This document shows, piece by piece, positions 1 to 8,457 of a stretch of DNA of 31,240 nt; position 1 is the first letter of the stretch, and each line of letters begins with the position of its first letter. This stretch comes from Ruminococcaceae bacterium UBA5905. Its GTDB lineage: Bacteria; Bacillota; Clostridia; Oscillospirales; Acutalibacteraceae. The stretch is from the NCBI GenBank assembly GCA_002431285.1, contig DJEF01000055.1, positions 1 through 31,240 on the forward strand, in the 5' to 3' direction. The notes under the pieces were generated by a model, which worked only from the letters and a program-made list of their open reading frames with translations, had not been told where the DNA came from and did not search any database. The position numbers and the translations under genes were made by a program.

Positions 1-3000
1 TCCTCGAGCTCGGCTTCATCGGCGAAGGGATTATTGCGGTGGCGGTCATCCTCGGCGTCCATGCGTGCGAGGTTGAACGTATCCATCGCGTCTTCGTCTT
101 CCTTGAGCTCGATCTGGTTGCCGTCGCGGTCGAGGACCTGAACATCGAGGCACAGGGCCTGGAGCTCCTTGACGAGAACCTTGAACGACTCGGGCACGCC
201 GGGCTGCGGGATGTTGTGGCCCTTGACGATGGACTCGTAGGTACGCACACGACCGGTCACGTCGTCGGATTTGACCGTCAGGATCTCCTGTAGGGTGTAC
301 GCCGCGCCGTAAGCCTCGAGGGCCCAAACTTCCATTTCGCCGAAACGCTGGCCGCCGAACTGCGCCTTACCGCCGAGCGGCTGCTGCGTGACAAGGGAGT
401 ACGGACCGGTGGAACGGGCGTGGATCTTATCGTCGACCAGGTGGTGCAGCTTGAGGAAGTACACGTAACCGACGGTGACCTTGTTGTCGAAGCGCTCGCC
501 GGTGCGGCCGTCGTACAGCCAGCTCTTGCCCTCGGGGTCGAGACCGGCCTTGATGAGCTCCTCGCGGATATCCTCATAGCTCGCGCCGTCGAAGATCGGC
601 GTTGCGACCTTGTAGCCAAGGGTCTTGGCCGCGTAGCCCAGATGGACTTCGAGCACCTGACCGATATTCATACGGGACGGAACGCCCAGCGGGTTCAGCA
701 CGATGTCCAGCGGCGTGCCGTCCGGCAGGAACGGCATATCCTCGCTGGGCAGGATCCGGGACACAACGCCCTTGTTTCCGTGGCGGCCGGCCATCTTATC
801 GCCCACGCTCAGCTTCCGCTTCTGGGCAATGTAGCAGCGCACCACCATATTGACGCCGGGGCTCAGCTCGTCGCAATTCTGCCGGGTGAAGACCTTGACG
901 TCCACGATGATGCCGTATTCGCCATGGGGCACCCGCAGGGAGGTGTCCCGCACCTCCCGCGCCTTTTCGCCGAAAATGGCGCGCAGCAGCCGCTCCTCGG
1001 CGGTCAGCTCGGTCTCGCCCTTGGGGGTGACCTTACCCACCAGAATATCGCCGGAGCGCACCTCCGCACCGATGCGGATAATGCCGCGCTCGTCCAGATC
1101 CTTCAGCGCATCGTCGCCCACGTTGGGAATATCCCGGGTGATCTCCTCCGGCCCCAGCTTGGTATCCCGCGCCTCAATCTCGTATTCCTCCACGTGGATG
1201 GAGGTATACACATCGTCTCGGACGATCCGCTCGTTGATCAGAACGGCGTCCTCGTAGTTATAGCCCTCCCAAGTCATAAAGCCGATGAGGGCGTTCTTGC
1301 CCAGAGAAATTTCGCCGTTGGAGGTGGCGGGACCGTCCGCCACCACCTCGTGCTCCGCCAGATGGTCGCCCAGCTTCACCACCGGGCGCTGGTTAATGCA
1401 GGTGCCCTGGTTGGAGCGGGCGAATTTCACCAGCTTGTACACGTCGATCTCACCGGTGTCGTCCCGGCGAATCTTCACCGTATCGGCGGACACATAGGTG
1501 ACCGTACCGGCAGCCTTCGCCAGCACGCACACGCCGGAGTCCACGCCCGCCTTATATTCCATACCGGTACCCACGATGGGGCTCTCGGTGGTCAGCAGCG
1601 GCACCGCCTGCCCCTGCATATTGGAGCCCATCAGCGCCCGGTTGGCGTCATCGTTCTCCAGGAACGGGATCATGGCGGTGGCGACGGACACGACCATCTT
1701 CGGAGAGACGTCCATATAGTCCACCACAGCGGGGTCTTCCTCGCGGAATTCGCCCCGGTGGCGGATGGTCACCTTGGAACGGGCAAAGCGGTTGTTCTCA
1801 TCCAGCGGCTCGTTGGCCTGCGCCACAATGAAGTCATCCTCCACATCGGCGGGCATATAGGTCACCTCGTCGGTGACGATGCCGGTGGCCTTATCCACCT
1901 TGCGATAGGGAGCTTCGATGAAACCGTATTCATTGATTCGGGCAAAAGACGCCAGATAGGAGATCAGACCGATGTTGGGGCCTTCGGGGGTCTCGATAGG
2001 GCACATACGGCCGTAGTGGCTGTAATGCACGTCGCGCACCTCGAATCCGGCGCGGTCACGGGACAAACCGCCGGGGCCCAGAGCCGACAGGCGGCGCTTA
2101 TGCTTCAGCTCCGCCAGCGGGTTATTCTGATCCATGAACTGGGACAGCGGAGAGGAGCCGAAGAACTCCTTGATCGCCGCCACCACGGGGCGGATATTGA
2201 TGAGCGCCTGAGGGGTCACCACGTCCATATCCTGGCTCTGGAGGGTCATGCGCTCCCGCACCACCCGCTCCATCCGGGAGAAGCCGATGCGGAACTGATT
2301 CTGCAGCAGCTCACCCACCGAGCGGATACGCCGGTTGCCCAGATGGTCGATGTCGTCGGTGGTGCCGATCTTATGCCCCAGGCAGTTGAGATAGTTCATG
2401 GAGGACAGAATGTCGTCCACGGTGATGTGGTTGGGGATCAGGTCCCGATACCGCGCCAGCAGGGTCTCCTTGAGGGCCTCCTCGTCAAGACCCTGTGCCA
2501 GAATCTCCTGCAGCACGCTGTAACACACCCGCTCGTTGAGGGTATGCTTCACCGCCTCATAGACCTCGGGGCTGACATATTTGGACAGATCCACCATGCC
2601 GTTGGAGACGATCTTGATTTCCCGCTCCTCGCCGTGCTCCTCCACGGTGACGAACGCCACGGTCACACCGGCGTCCTCCATCTGCATGGCGCGGGCGCGG
2701 TTGATGACCTCGCCCGGCTCGCCCAGCATCTCGCCGGTGGCGGGATCCACCACCGGACGGCTCAGGCGGCAGCCCGCCAGCCGGTTAGACAACCCCAGCT
2801 TTTTATTATACTTATAGCGCCCCACCCGGGACAAATCGTACCGGCGAGGATCGAAGAACAGCCCCTCCAGATGCTGCTGGGAGTTTTCCACCGTGGCCGG
2901 CTCGCCGGGGCGCAGCTTGCGATAGATCTCCAGCAGCGCCTCTTCCCGGTTCTTGGTGGGATCCTTTTCCAGGGTAGCGTGGATGCGCTCATCCTCGCCG

Positions 3001-3635
3001 AAGAATTCCAGGATCTCCGCATCGGAGCCCAGACCCAGCGCCCGTGCCAGCACGGTGACGGGGATCTTGCGGTTCTTATCAATGCGGACGTAAAATACAT
3101 CGGAGGAATCGGTTTCATATTCCAGCCAGGCGCCCCGGTTGGGGATGACGGTGGAGCTGAACAGCTCCTTGCCCAGCGTATCGTGCACCATATCGAAATA
3201 CACGCCCGGCGACCGCACCAGCTGAGATACGATCACCCGCTCGGCGCCGTTGATGACAAAGGTGCCGCTGTCGGTCATGATGGGGAAATCCCCCATAAAG
3301 ACCTCGGACTCTTTGATCTCGCCCGTTTCCTTGTTGAGCAGGCGCACCCGCACGTGCATGGAGGCTGCATAGGTGGCATCCCGCTCCTTGCACTCCTCCA
3401 CGGTATATTTGGGGGTATCGTCCATCCGGTAGCCGATAAACTCCAGCACCAGATTGCCGTTATAATCCGTAATGGCCGCCGTTTCGTTAAAGACCTCTTT
3501 CAGTCCTTCCTCCAGAAACCAGCGATACGAATTCTTCTGCACTTCAATGAGGTTGGGCATATCCAGCACTTCATTGATCTTGGCAAAGCTCATGCGTACG
3601 TTGTTTCCCAGCTTCACCGCTTTGATGTTCGCCAT
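1..3635 (-). CDS. rpoB: DNA-directed RNA polymerase subunit beta (C-terminus cut by window edge)
   Basis: Beta subunit of the core RNA polymerase. Translating the minus strand from an ATG at 3635 gives 1211 codons without a stop, running off the left edge. It begins [17 protein letters not shown] and carries the rifampicin-region signature [17 protein letters not shown] (about 2100-2165) and the C-terminal block [20 protein letters not shown] (about 350-400). The visible length is close to a complete Firmicutes RpoB, so probably only a few residues of the acidic tail are missing. I chose 3635 because AGGAG lies 11 bases upstream; an in-frame ATG at 3656 lies upstream of that site. Upstream is a consensus promoter rather than rplJ-rplL, so the gene seems to start its own transcript. 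Oddities: proline at the E. coli Gln510 position, and an abrupt change of codon style between about 672 and 711 (see findings). Confidence 0.97.
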   Translation of the reverse strand, partial: MANIKAVKLGNNVRMSFAKINEVLDMPNLIEVQKNSYRWFLEEGLKEVFNETAAITDYNGNLVLEFIGYRMDDTPKYTVEECKERDATYAASMHVRVRLLNKETGEIKESEVFMGDFPIMTDSGTFVINGAERVIVSQLVRSPGVYFDMVHDTLGKELFSSTVIPNRGAWLEYETDSSDVFYVRIDKNRKIPVTVLARALGLGSDAEILEFFGEDERIHATLEKDPTKNREEALLEIYRKLRPGEPATVENSQQHLEGLFFDPRRYDLSRVGRYKYNKKLGLSNRLAGCRLSRPVVDPATGEMLGEPGEVINRARAMQMEDAGVTVAFVTVEEHGEEREIKIVSNGMVDLSKYVSPEVYEAVKHTLNERVCYSVLQEILAQGLDEEALKETLLARYRDLIPNHITVDDILSSMNYLNCLGHKIGTTDDIDHLGNRRIRSVGELLQNQFRIGFSRMERVVRERMTLQSQDMDVVTPQALINIRPVVAAIKEFFGSSPLSQFMDQNNPLAELKHKRRLSALGPGGLSRDRAGFEVRDVHYSHYGRMCPIETPEGPNIGLISYLASFARINEYGFIEAPYRKVDKATGIVTDEVTYMPADVEDDFIVAQANEPLDENNRFARSKVTIRHRGEFREEDPAVVDYMDVSPKMVVSVATAMIPFLENDDANRALMGSNMQGQAVPLLTTESPIVGTGMEYKAGVDSGVCVLAKAAGTVTYVSADTVKIRRDDTGEIDVYKLVKFARSNQGTCINQRPVVKLGDHLAEHEVVADGPATSNGEISLGKNALIGFMTWEGYNYEDAVLINERIVRDDVYTSIHVEEYEIEARDTKLGPEEITRDIPNVGDDALKDLDERGIIRIGAEVRSGDILVGKVTPKGETELTAEERLLRAIFGEKAREVRDTSLRVPHGEYGIIVDVKVFTRQNCDELSPGVNMVVRCYIAQKRKLSVGDKMAGRHGNKGVVSRILPSEDMPFLPDGTPLDIVLNPLGVPSRMNIGQVLEVHLGYAAKTLGYKVATPIFDGASYEDIREELIKAGLDPEGKSWLYDGRTGERFDNKVTVGYVYFLKLHHLVDDKIHARSTGPYSLVTQQPLGGKAQFGGQRFGEMEVWALEAYGAAYTLQEILTVKSDDVTGRVRTYESIVKGHNIPQPGVPESFKVLVKELQALCLDVQVLDRDGNQIELKEDEDAMDTFNLARMDAEDDRHRNNPFADEAELE

Positions 3636-3652
3636 GGCACCGATCACTCCTG

Positions 3653-3787
3653 TCATAATTGTGTCTTTGGCGGCCCTGCGCCGTCCGTCCTTCGGTTCCC
3701 CGCCGCCTCATAAGAAGTTGCCTCGAACGAAAAATTTTTCTTGCATTTTGCAGCGCACTGTGCTATACTGCTCTTGTTCGGGGGCAT
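3653..3787 (-). CDS. Possible 44-codon leader ORF in the rpoB 5' UTR
   Basis: Between the rpoB promoter and rpoB there is an open frame of 44 codons starting [23 protein letters not shown] sits only one base before its ATG, which is too close for an ideal ribosome site. The stop lies 17 bases before the rpoB ATG. The peptide resembles no family I know and has no membrane or signal character. It could be a leader peptide or chance. Confidence 0.2.
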   Translation of the reverse strand: MPPNKSSIAQCAAKCKKNFSFEATSYEAAGNRRTDGAGPPKTQL

Positions 3788-3812
3788 ACTCCTCATATTA
3801 AAGCAGTTTATA

Positions 3813-3841
3813 ATAATAGATCATCCGCCGTGATTTGTCAA
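3813..3841 (-). promoter_or_regulatory. Sigma-A promoter of rpoB
   Basis: Minus strand: TTGACA at 3841-3836, a 17-base spacer, then TATTAT at 3818-3813. This is a near-perfect housekeeping promoter pointing into rpoB, with a leader of about 170 bases. A weak 5-6 bp inverted repeat (CAACC/GGTTG) overlaps the -35 box. Apart from the promoter, the possible leader ORF and the 3909-3946 terminator, I see nothing in the 3636-4099 gap. Confidence 0.85.
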
Positions 3842-3908
3842 CCTTTTTTCCGAGGTTGGCTTATTTTTTTGCCATTTTCAGCGTTTTGACCGAAAATCAG
3901 CATAAAAG

Positions 3909-3946
3909 AACGGCTCTGGGTGTATCTCGATACGCCCGGGGCCGTT
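3909..3946 (-). terminator. Rho-independent terminator after the DUF218 gene
   Basis: AACGGC...GCCGTT inverted repeat with about 16 pairs including G-U pairs and a short loop. On the minus strand it is followed by CTTTTATG. It lies about 150 bases past the stop of the DUF218 gene and before the rpoB promoter, so it insulates rpoB. A T-rich tract on the other side could make it bidirectional. Confidence 0.75.
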
Positions 3947-4099
3947 GACTTTTATTCGTCAATGATTTTCTTGTGCGGAGAACATTTGTCACCGCAGAAC
4001 CGTCCTGCGGCGCGGGCGGTCCGCCGACACTCCGACGGGAACGCAGCTCCTCGCCGGCTGTGCAGCCGCAAACACGACGCGACGAGAGCGCTCCCGCCC

Positions 4100-4921
4100 T
4101 CAATACCCCAATATCCACAGTCGGCATATGGCGGCGCACTCCCGCACCCAGTAGCACAGCAGCAGGTGCAGCGGCGAATGGCAAGTGACAGCGCCGACAG
4201 CGGATGCGCCCGCCTGCCGCGCCATGACCGACGCCCGATACTGATGAAACTCCTGCGTGGCAATGGCCACCCCGTCGCTCCACTGTTCCTGCCGAATGAT
4301 CTCCATGGAATACCGGATATTCTCATAGGTGCTGGTGGACCGATCCTCCATACGGATGCGGGCGGGGTCGATGCCCTTTTGCTCCACCAGATATTTCTGC
4401 ATCACATAGGCCTCGGAATAGGCCTCGTCCGCCCCCTGCCCGCCGGAGACGATACACATGGCGGCGGGGTGCCCCTCCAGATAGTCCGCTGCGGCATTGA
4501 GCCTGTCCCGCAGCATCCGACTGGGCTGATCCCCCCGCACCAGCGCTCCCAGCACAATCACGGTGGCATCCTCCCGCGCCGGACGGTTGATGGCCGCGCC
4601 CACCATGCAGGCAGACAGAACGATCCCCAGCGCCGCCACGACGCAAACCGCTCCCAGCAGCACCGCCGTCATCCACCGTCGCCATCCTTTCCGCTTTCCG
4701 CCTTTCGGCCGCAGCACACCAAAGCCCCACAGCGCTCCGACGGCGCTGCAAATCGCCGGCAGCACCACGCCGATGTGGACAATGCCGTTCACGAGCGGCA
4801 GCAGCGACCAGACGAGCAGCAGCAAGCAGGCCACGCCGCACAGGCGGCGGGCGACCGCCCTGCCCCAGCCGGCCGGACGGGGCTGCTTTTTCTGCTTATT
4901 CTCCCGCTTCTTCATGGACAT
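4100..4921 (-). CDS. DUF218 (YdcF/SanA-like) membrane protein
   Basis: Predicted 273-residue envelope protein. A basic N-terminus (1-27) is followed by three hydrophobic segments (about 28-46, 48-68 and 86-108) and then a DUF218 domain (about 119-265). Family motifs visible are VIVLGA near 121, VSGGQGADE near 158 and EDRSTSTYENI near 192. The DUF218 family includes E. coli SanA and YdcF; roles in envelope barrier function have been described for SanA, but the reaction is not established. The ATG at 4921 overlaps the TGA of the upstream transporter by one base, so translation is probably coupled. An in-frame GTG at 4924 and an ATG at 4915 are alternative starts. A terminator follows at 3909-3946. 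The substrate cannot be told from the sequence. Confidence 0.85.
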   Translation of the reverse strand: MSMKKRENKQKKQPRPAGWGRAVARRLCGVACLLLLVWSLLPLVNGIVHIGVVLPAICSAVGALWGFGVLRPKGGKRKGWRRWMTAVLLGAVCVVAALGIVLSACMVGAAINRPAREDATVIVLGALVRGDQPSRMLRDRLNAAADYLEGHPAAMCIVSGGQGADEAYSEAYVMQKYLVEQKGIDPARIRMEDRSTSTYENIRYSMEIIRQEQWSDGVAIATQEFHQYRASVMARQAGASAVGAVTCHSPLHLLLCYWVRECAAICRLWILGY

Positions 4922-6261
4922 CACTTCCAGTTAAACGTAGCCAGCCCGTAGATATACAGCCCCAGTACCACCACCGGCACCACATAGGCGAATACCGGCT
5001 TCATCCAGTTTTTCACCTTGAGGCCCTTACCCTCGTTGGCTTCCGCCACAAAATTGTCCCAGCCCCAGCCGAACCGCCGGTTGCAGCAGAACAGAGCAAT
5101 GACCAGCGAGCCCAGCGGCAGCAGATTGTTGCTGACGATGAAATCCCACAGATCCAGGAAGGCGCTGCCCTCCGCAAAGGGCTGGAAACCGGAGAGGGTG
5201 CTATATCCCAGCGCCGTGGTCAGCGACAGCAGGAAAATACCGGCGGCGCAAACAAGGCAGCCCACCGGACGGCTCCAGCCGGTCATCTCCCGCACACAGG
5301 CAAGAATATTCTCAAACACCGCCAGCACCGTGGACATGGCGGCGAACACCATAAAGAGGAAGAACAGCGCGCCCCACCAGCGGCCGCCCTGCATTTCGTT
5401 GAATACCCGCGTCATGGTGGTGAACAGCAGCTCGGGACCGGCGCCCACCTCCAGATCGTAGGTGAAACACGCCGGGAACAGAATCAGCCCGGAAACCAGC
5501 GCCACGAACGTGTCCAGCAGGATCACGTTGACGGATTCGCCCAGCAGAGAACGCTCCTTGCCGATGTAGCTGCCGAAGATGGCCATGGAGCCGATGCCCA
5601 GACTCAGGGTGAAAAATGCCTGGTTCATAGCGCCCACGATCACATCGCCGTTCAGCTTGCCGAAATCCGGCAGCAGATAGAAAGACAGCCCCTCTTTGGC
5701 GCCGCCGAGGGTGCAGCTGTGCACCGCCAGCACCACCATCAGCACCAGCAGCGCCACCATCATGTACTTGGTCACCCGCTCCAGACCGCCCTGCAGCCCG
5801 AAGCAGAGAATGCCGAAGCCCAGCACCACCACAATCGCCAGATAGCCCACGTTCAGCCCGGGGTTCGTGATCATGCCGCCGAAGGTCAGCGACCGGTTTT
5901 GCCCCGAAACAAATCCCACGAAATACCGCAGCATCCAGCCGGTCACGACCGTATAGAAGACCATCAGGCAAACATTGCCCACCAACGCCGCATAGCCGTG
6001 GATGTGCCATTGCTGCCGTGGCTTTTCCAGCTTATAGTACATTCGCACGGGACTGGCCTGCGCCGCCCGTCCTACGGCAAACTCCATCGTCATCACCGGC
6101 AGACCCAGCACCAGCAGACAGATCAAATACACCAGCACAAAGCTGCCGCCGCCGTTCTGTCCGCACATCCAGGGAAATTTCCATACATTGCCGCAGCCGA
6201 TGGCGCACCCCGCCGACAGCAGAATGAACCCCAGCCGCGATCCCAGTCTTTCTCGTTCCAT
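4921..6261 (-). CDS. Sodium-dependent transporter, SNF (neurotransmitter:sodium symporter) family
   Basis: Predicted 446-residue integral membrane Na+ symporter of the bacterial SNF family, whose members import amino acids or related amines. The N-terminus carries the family hallmark around TM1: GCAIGCGNVWKFPWMCGQ, followed by NGGGSF. I count eleven or twelve hydrophobic segments, in line with the roughly 450-residue bacterial members. The ATG at 6261 has AGGAG eight bases upstream; a GTG at 6270 in the same frame abuts that site and is less likely. It is transcribed from the promoter at 6298-6326 and overlaps the DUF218 gene, so the two form an operon. The substrate cannot be assigned: LeuT-like, MhsT-like and tyrosine-type members look alike at this level. 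Confidence 0.92.
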   Translation of the reverse strand: MERERLGSRLGFILLSAGCAIGCGNVWKFPWMCGQNGGGSFVLVYLICLLVLGLPVMTMEFAVGRAAQASPVRMYYKLEKPRQQWHIHGYAALVGNVCLMVFYTVVTGWMLRYFVGFVSGQNRSLTFGGMITNPGLNVGYLAIVVVLGFGILCFGLQGGLERVTKYMMVALLVLMVVLAVHSCTLGGAKEGLSFYLLPDFGKLNGDVIVGAMNQAFFTLSLGIGSMAIFGSYIGKERSLLGESVNVILLDTFVALVSGLILFPACFTYDLEVGAGPELLFTTMTRVFNEMQGGRWWGALFFLFMVFAAMSTVLAVFENILACVREMTGWSRPVGCLVCAAGIFLLSLTTALGYSTLSGFQPFAEGSAFLDLWDFIVSNNLLPLGSLVIALFCCNRRFGWGWDNFVAEANEGKGLKVKNWMKPVFAYVVPVVVLGLYIYGLATFNWK

Positions 6262-6297
6262 CCGTTCCACTCCTCATACAGTTTAACAATTTACCAG

Positions 6298-6326
6298 ATG
6301 ATACCATAAATGCGCGCATCCGTCAA
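6298..6326 (-). promoter_or_regulatory. Promoter of the SNF transporter operon
   Basis: Minus strand TTGACG (6326-6321), 17-base spacer, TATCAT (6303-6298). It lies about 37 bases upstream of the transporter start codon and back to back with the rnpB promoter. Confidence 0.75.
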
Positions 6327-6414
6327 GGCTGGAAATTCCACGCCGTTTCGGCGGCTGCCGGATGTCGGCCGGACGCCGCGGCGCTCGGCATACCCGCGCC
6401 GACAATTTTTCCGA

Positions 6415-6443
6415 TTGACAAACGGGACAGATTGCGGTAAACT
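6415..6443 (+). promoter_or_regulatory. Promoter of rnpB
   Basis: TTGACA (6415-6420), 17-base spacer, TAAACT (6438-6443), placing the transcription start a few bases before the first P1 strand of RNase P RNA. Confidence 0.8.
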
Positions 6444-6449
6444 AACGGG

Positions 6450-6828
6450 GCGAGCGGGCTGAGCAGCCGCGCAGGAGCGATCCTGTGAGGAAAGTCCGAG
6501 CATCACAGGGCAGGATAACGGCTAACGGCCGCCGGGGGCGACCCCAGGGAAAGTGCAACAGAGATATACCGCCGCTTATGCGGGCTTTGGCCTGTCGCCA
6601 TTGAATGCGCCTTTGGCGCTGCCCCGCTGCGGTAAGGGTGGAAAGGCGAGGTAAGAGCTCACCGGCGCACCGGAGACGGTGCGGCCCTGCAAACCCTATC
6701 CGATGCAACGCCGACCGAAGCGATACATTGGCCCGATGTGCTTCAACGGGCGGCTAGAGCCGACTGGCAACAGTCGGTCGAGATAGATGGCTGTTCACGA
6801 CAGAACTCGGCTTACAGGCCCGCTCCAT
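6450..6828 (+). ncRNA. rnpB: RNase P RNA, bacterial type A
   Basis: Catalytic RNA that removes the 5' leader of tRNA precursors. Conserved elements appear in order: GAGGAAAGTCC (6487-6497), AACAGAGATATA (about 6558-6569), GGTAAGAGCTCACC (about 6650-6663), AGATAGATGG (6781-6790) and the 3' conserved block ACAGAACTCGGCTTAC (about 6800-6815). The ends pair as helix P1 (GAGCGGGC near 6452 with GCCCGCTC near 6818). A T-rich tract (ATTTTTGTCTTT) just after P1 fits termination. The P15 region with GGTAAGGGTGGAAAGG matches type A rather than the Bacillus type B. Exact ends are estimated to within about five bases. Apparent open frames on both strands here are artefacts of the RNA. Confidence 0.97.
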
Positions 6829-6958
6829 TTTTGTCTTTCACCGCGCAGGAGACGCCCCGTCATGACCGCTCCGCAGCAGGAGACTGTCCGCCCGGCGGCG
6901 GGCCGGGAGCCTTTCCGCGCGACCCGACCGGTACGTGCGCGACGCGATTTTCCGGTTC

Positions 6959-6987
6959 TTGACAGAGCGCCGCGCCCGTATTATGAT
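6959..6987 (+). promoter_or_regulatory. Promoter of the DivIVA-like gene
   Basis: TTGACA (6959-6964), 17-base spacer, TATGAT (6982-6987), about 65 bases upstream of the start codon. Confidence 0.8.
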
Positions 6988-7052
6988 AAGGCAGAGAATC
7001 GGCAGATGCTCCGGCAGATGCCGCGATCCTGACGGAAAGGTGGTTACCGATC

Positions 7053-7895
7053 ATGGAGGAACAGGGCATATTTCGCTCCGCTCTGGGGGGATTCAATAAG
7101 GCCGACGTGCTGACCTATATTGATGAGATCACCGCCCGGTGGGAAACGGAACGGCAGCAGCTGCAGCAGGAGCTGAACGAGGCGCAGCAGGCGCTCGCCG
7201 ACGCCCGCCAGCAGACCGCCGAGCAGGCCGCACAGATCGAGGCGGCACAGGAGACCGTTCGCCAACAGACCGATTCGCTGAACACGCTGCGCGGTCAGCT
7301 GGCGGAGCAGACCCGACTGGCGGAGGAGCTGCCGTCCCTGCGGCAGCAGCTCGCCGCGCTGGAGGCACAGCGGCAGGAGCAGGATGCGGCCGCCGCCAGG
7401 GCCGACGCCCGCTGTCGGGAGCTGGAGCAGACGGCCGCGCAGATGCGAGAACAGCAGGAGCGGGCCACGGCGGAAATGATGGCGGCGGAGGAACGTCTGA
7501 GCGCCCGTACCGCCGAGCTGACCGCCTGTACGGAGCAGCTGGATGCCGCCCGCAGCCGCATCGCCCGCTATGAGGCGGTGCTGGGACGGGCCGATGCCAT
7601 GGAGCAGCATATGGACGGTCTGGTGCGCCCGTTTCTGGAGGAAACTGCCGCCACCGCTGACCGCAGTCTGGCGGAAACCCGTGCGGCGCTGGAGGATATA
7701 CGGCAGCGGCTGAACCGGCTGTCCGATGAACTGTCCCGCCGCCAGAACACCCTGTGCAACGCAAAGGCGGCCACCGACGAACGCCTAAAAGCCGTGCTGA
7801 CCGACTGGCTGCTGGCCGTCGGCGGCAGCGGCGACCCCGCCGGCGCAGACACATCGGCGCCGGACGGCACTCCCGACGAGCGCTTTTTTCGTTAG
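7053..7895 (+). CDS. DivIVA-like coiled-coil protein
   Basis: Predicted 280-residue cytoplasmic protein. Residues 1-25 contain FRSALGGFNKADVLTYIDEI, which resembles the N-terminal segment shared by DivIVA-like proteins of Clostridia (GFNKxDVxxYI). Residues about 28-190 form a long Gln/Glu/Ala-rich coiled coil. DivIVA proteins organise poles and septa, but an exact role here is inference. The ATG at 7053 has AAAGGTGG at a good distance. The gene has its own promoter at 6959-6987 after rnpB. The reading frame ends at TAG directly after a run of six Ts (7884-7889), and the +1 frame stays open for 48 more codons, so a frameshift or slippage product is possible (see the next feature). Confidence 0.72.
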   Translation: MEEQGIFRSALGGFNKADVLTYIDEITARWETERQQLQQELNEAQQALADARQQTAEQAAQIEAAQETVRQQTDSLNTLRGQLAEQTRLAEELPSLRQQLAALEAQRQEQDAAAARADARCRELEQTAAQMREQQERATAEMMAAEERLSARTAELTACTEQLDAARSRIARYEAVLGRADAMEQHMDGLVRPFLEETAATADRSLAETRAALEDIRQRLNRLSDELSRRQNTLCNAKAATDERLKAVLTDWLLAVGGSGDPAGADTSAPDGTPDERFFR

Positions 7896-8034
7896 GCCGC
7901 CCGTCCCTCTGTCCGTGCGACGGAGGGTGTCGAAGGGCGGCGACACACCGGCATATCTCGCGGTGAGCGACCGCTTCCCGCGCCGCCGAACCGGGTTTCT
8001 GGAGCGGCTGGAGCGCTGGCTGGCGCGCCACTAA
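7884..8034 (+). other. Possible frameshifted C-terminal extension of the DivIVA-like gene
   Basis: Skipping one T in the T6 run at 7884-7889 moves reading into a frame open to TAA at 8032-8034. The added tail is about 46 residues, basic, and ends GFLERLERWLARH. By my count about 83% of its codons end in G or C, like real genes here. It could be an assembly or sequencing indel, slippage, or a chance open frame. The rest of the 7896-8160 gap shows only a GCGCCGG/CCGGCGC hairpin near 8055-8085 without a T-run. Confidence 0.28.
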
Positions 8035-8160
8035 GAGAACGCTCCATCGTGTGCGCCGGGCGACTATGCCTCCGGCGCGCCGTATCGGAACGGCGCGGCG
8101 ATCCCGCCGCTGTACCGTCCCCCCGTATTGTCAACAATTGGAAAGTGAGGAATATTACCC

Positions 8161-8382
8161 ATGGCAGAACTGAAGTATGAAATCGTAAAGGAATGCGGCG
8201 TATTGTCTCAATCCCCCACCGGCTGGACCAAGGAGCTGAATCTCATCAGCTGGAACGACCGGGCGCCGAAATACGACATCCGGGATTGGGCGCCGGAGCA
8301 CGCAAAGATGGGCAAGGGCGTCACCATCTCGGCCGATGAGATGATCCTGCTGCGGGATCTGCTCAACGAGCTGGATCTGTAA
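8161..8382 (+). CDS. YdbC/PC4-like small nucleic-acid-binding protein
   Basis: Predicted 73-residue soluble protein that matches the YdbC family, bacterial homologues of the PC4 transcription coactivator fold that bind single-stranded DNA. Recognisable parts are the start MAELKYEIVKECGVLS, then GWTKELNLISWNDRAPKYDI, DWAPEHAKMGKGVTI, and the end LLRDLLNEL. Its length is normal for the family. The start ATG follows GTGAGG with about ten bases between. The physiological role in Clostridia is not established; a general role in transcription or ssDNA handling is inference from the fold. An imperfect short inverted repeat TGTAAG/CTTACA (8386-8399) lies just past the stop. Confidence 0.88.
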   Translation: MAELKYEIVKECGVLSQSPTGWTKELNLISWNDRAPKYDIRDWAPEHAKMGKGVTISADEMILLRDLLNELDL

Positions 8383-8457
8383 GCGTGTAAGCACTTACAA
8401 AATTCGACGTATTCCGCCGCCGGAGCGTTTCCGGCCATTCTAAGGAGGGAATCATCC

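Noticed and set aside
2100..2165. RpoB Pro substitution as the known Gln513Pro resistance/slow-polymerase allele
   Set aside because: Careful alignment puts the proline at position 510; the Gln513 equivalent (Gln499 here) is intact.
420..3713. A 1097-codon open frame on the plus strand opposite rpoB
   Set aside because: It lies antisense to rpoB, which has unmistakable RpoB motifs throughout. The His/Gly/Val-rich composition of the plus-strand frame is the usual artefact of a GC-rich complementary strand.
6450..6828. Open frames on both strands within the rnpB region
   Set aside because: The sequence carries all conserved type A RNase P RNA elements, so these frames are incidental.
8386..8399. 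TGTAAG/CTTACA inverted repeat between the YdbC-like gene and uppP
   Set aside because: Only six bases per arm, no promoter beside it; too weak to call an operator.
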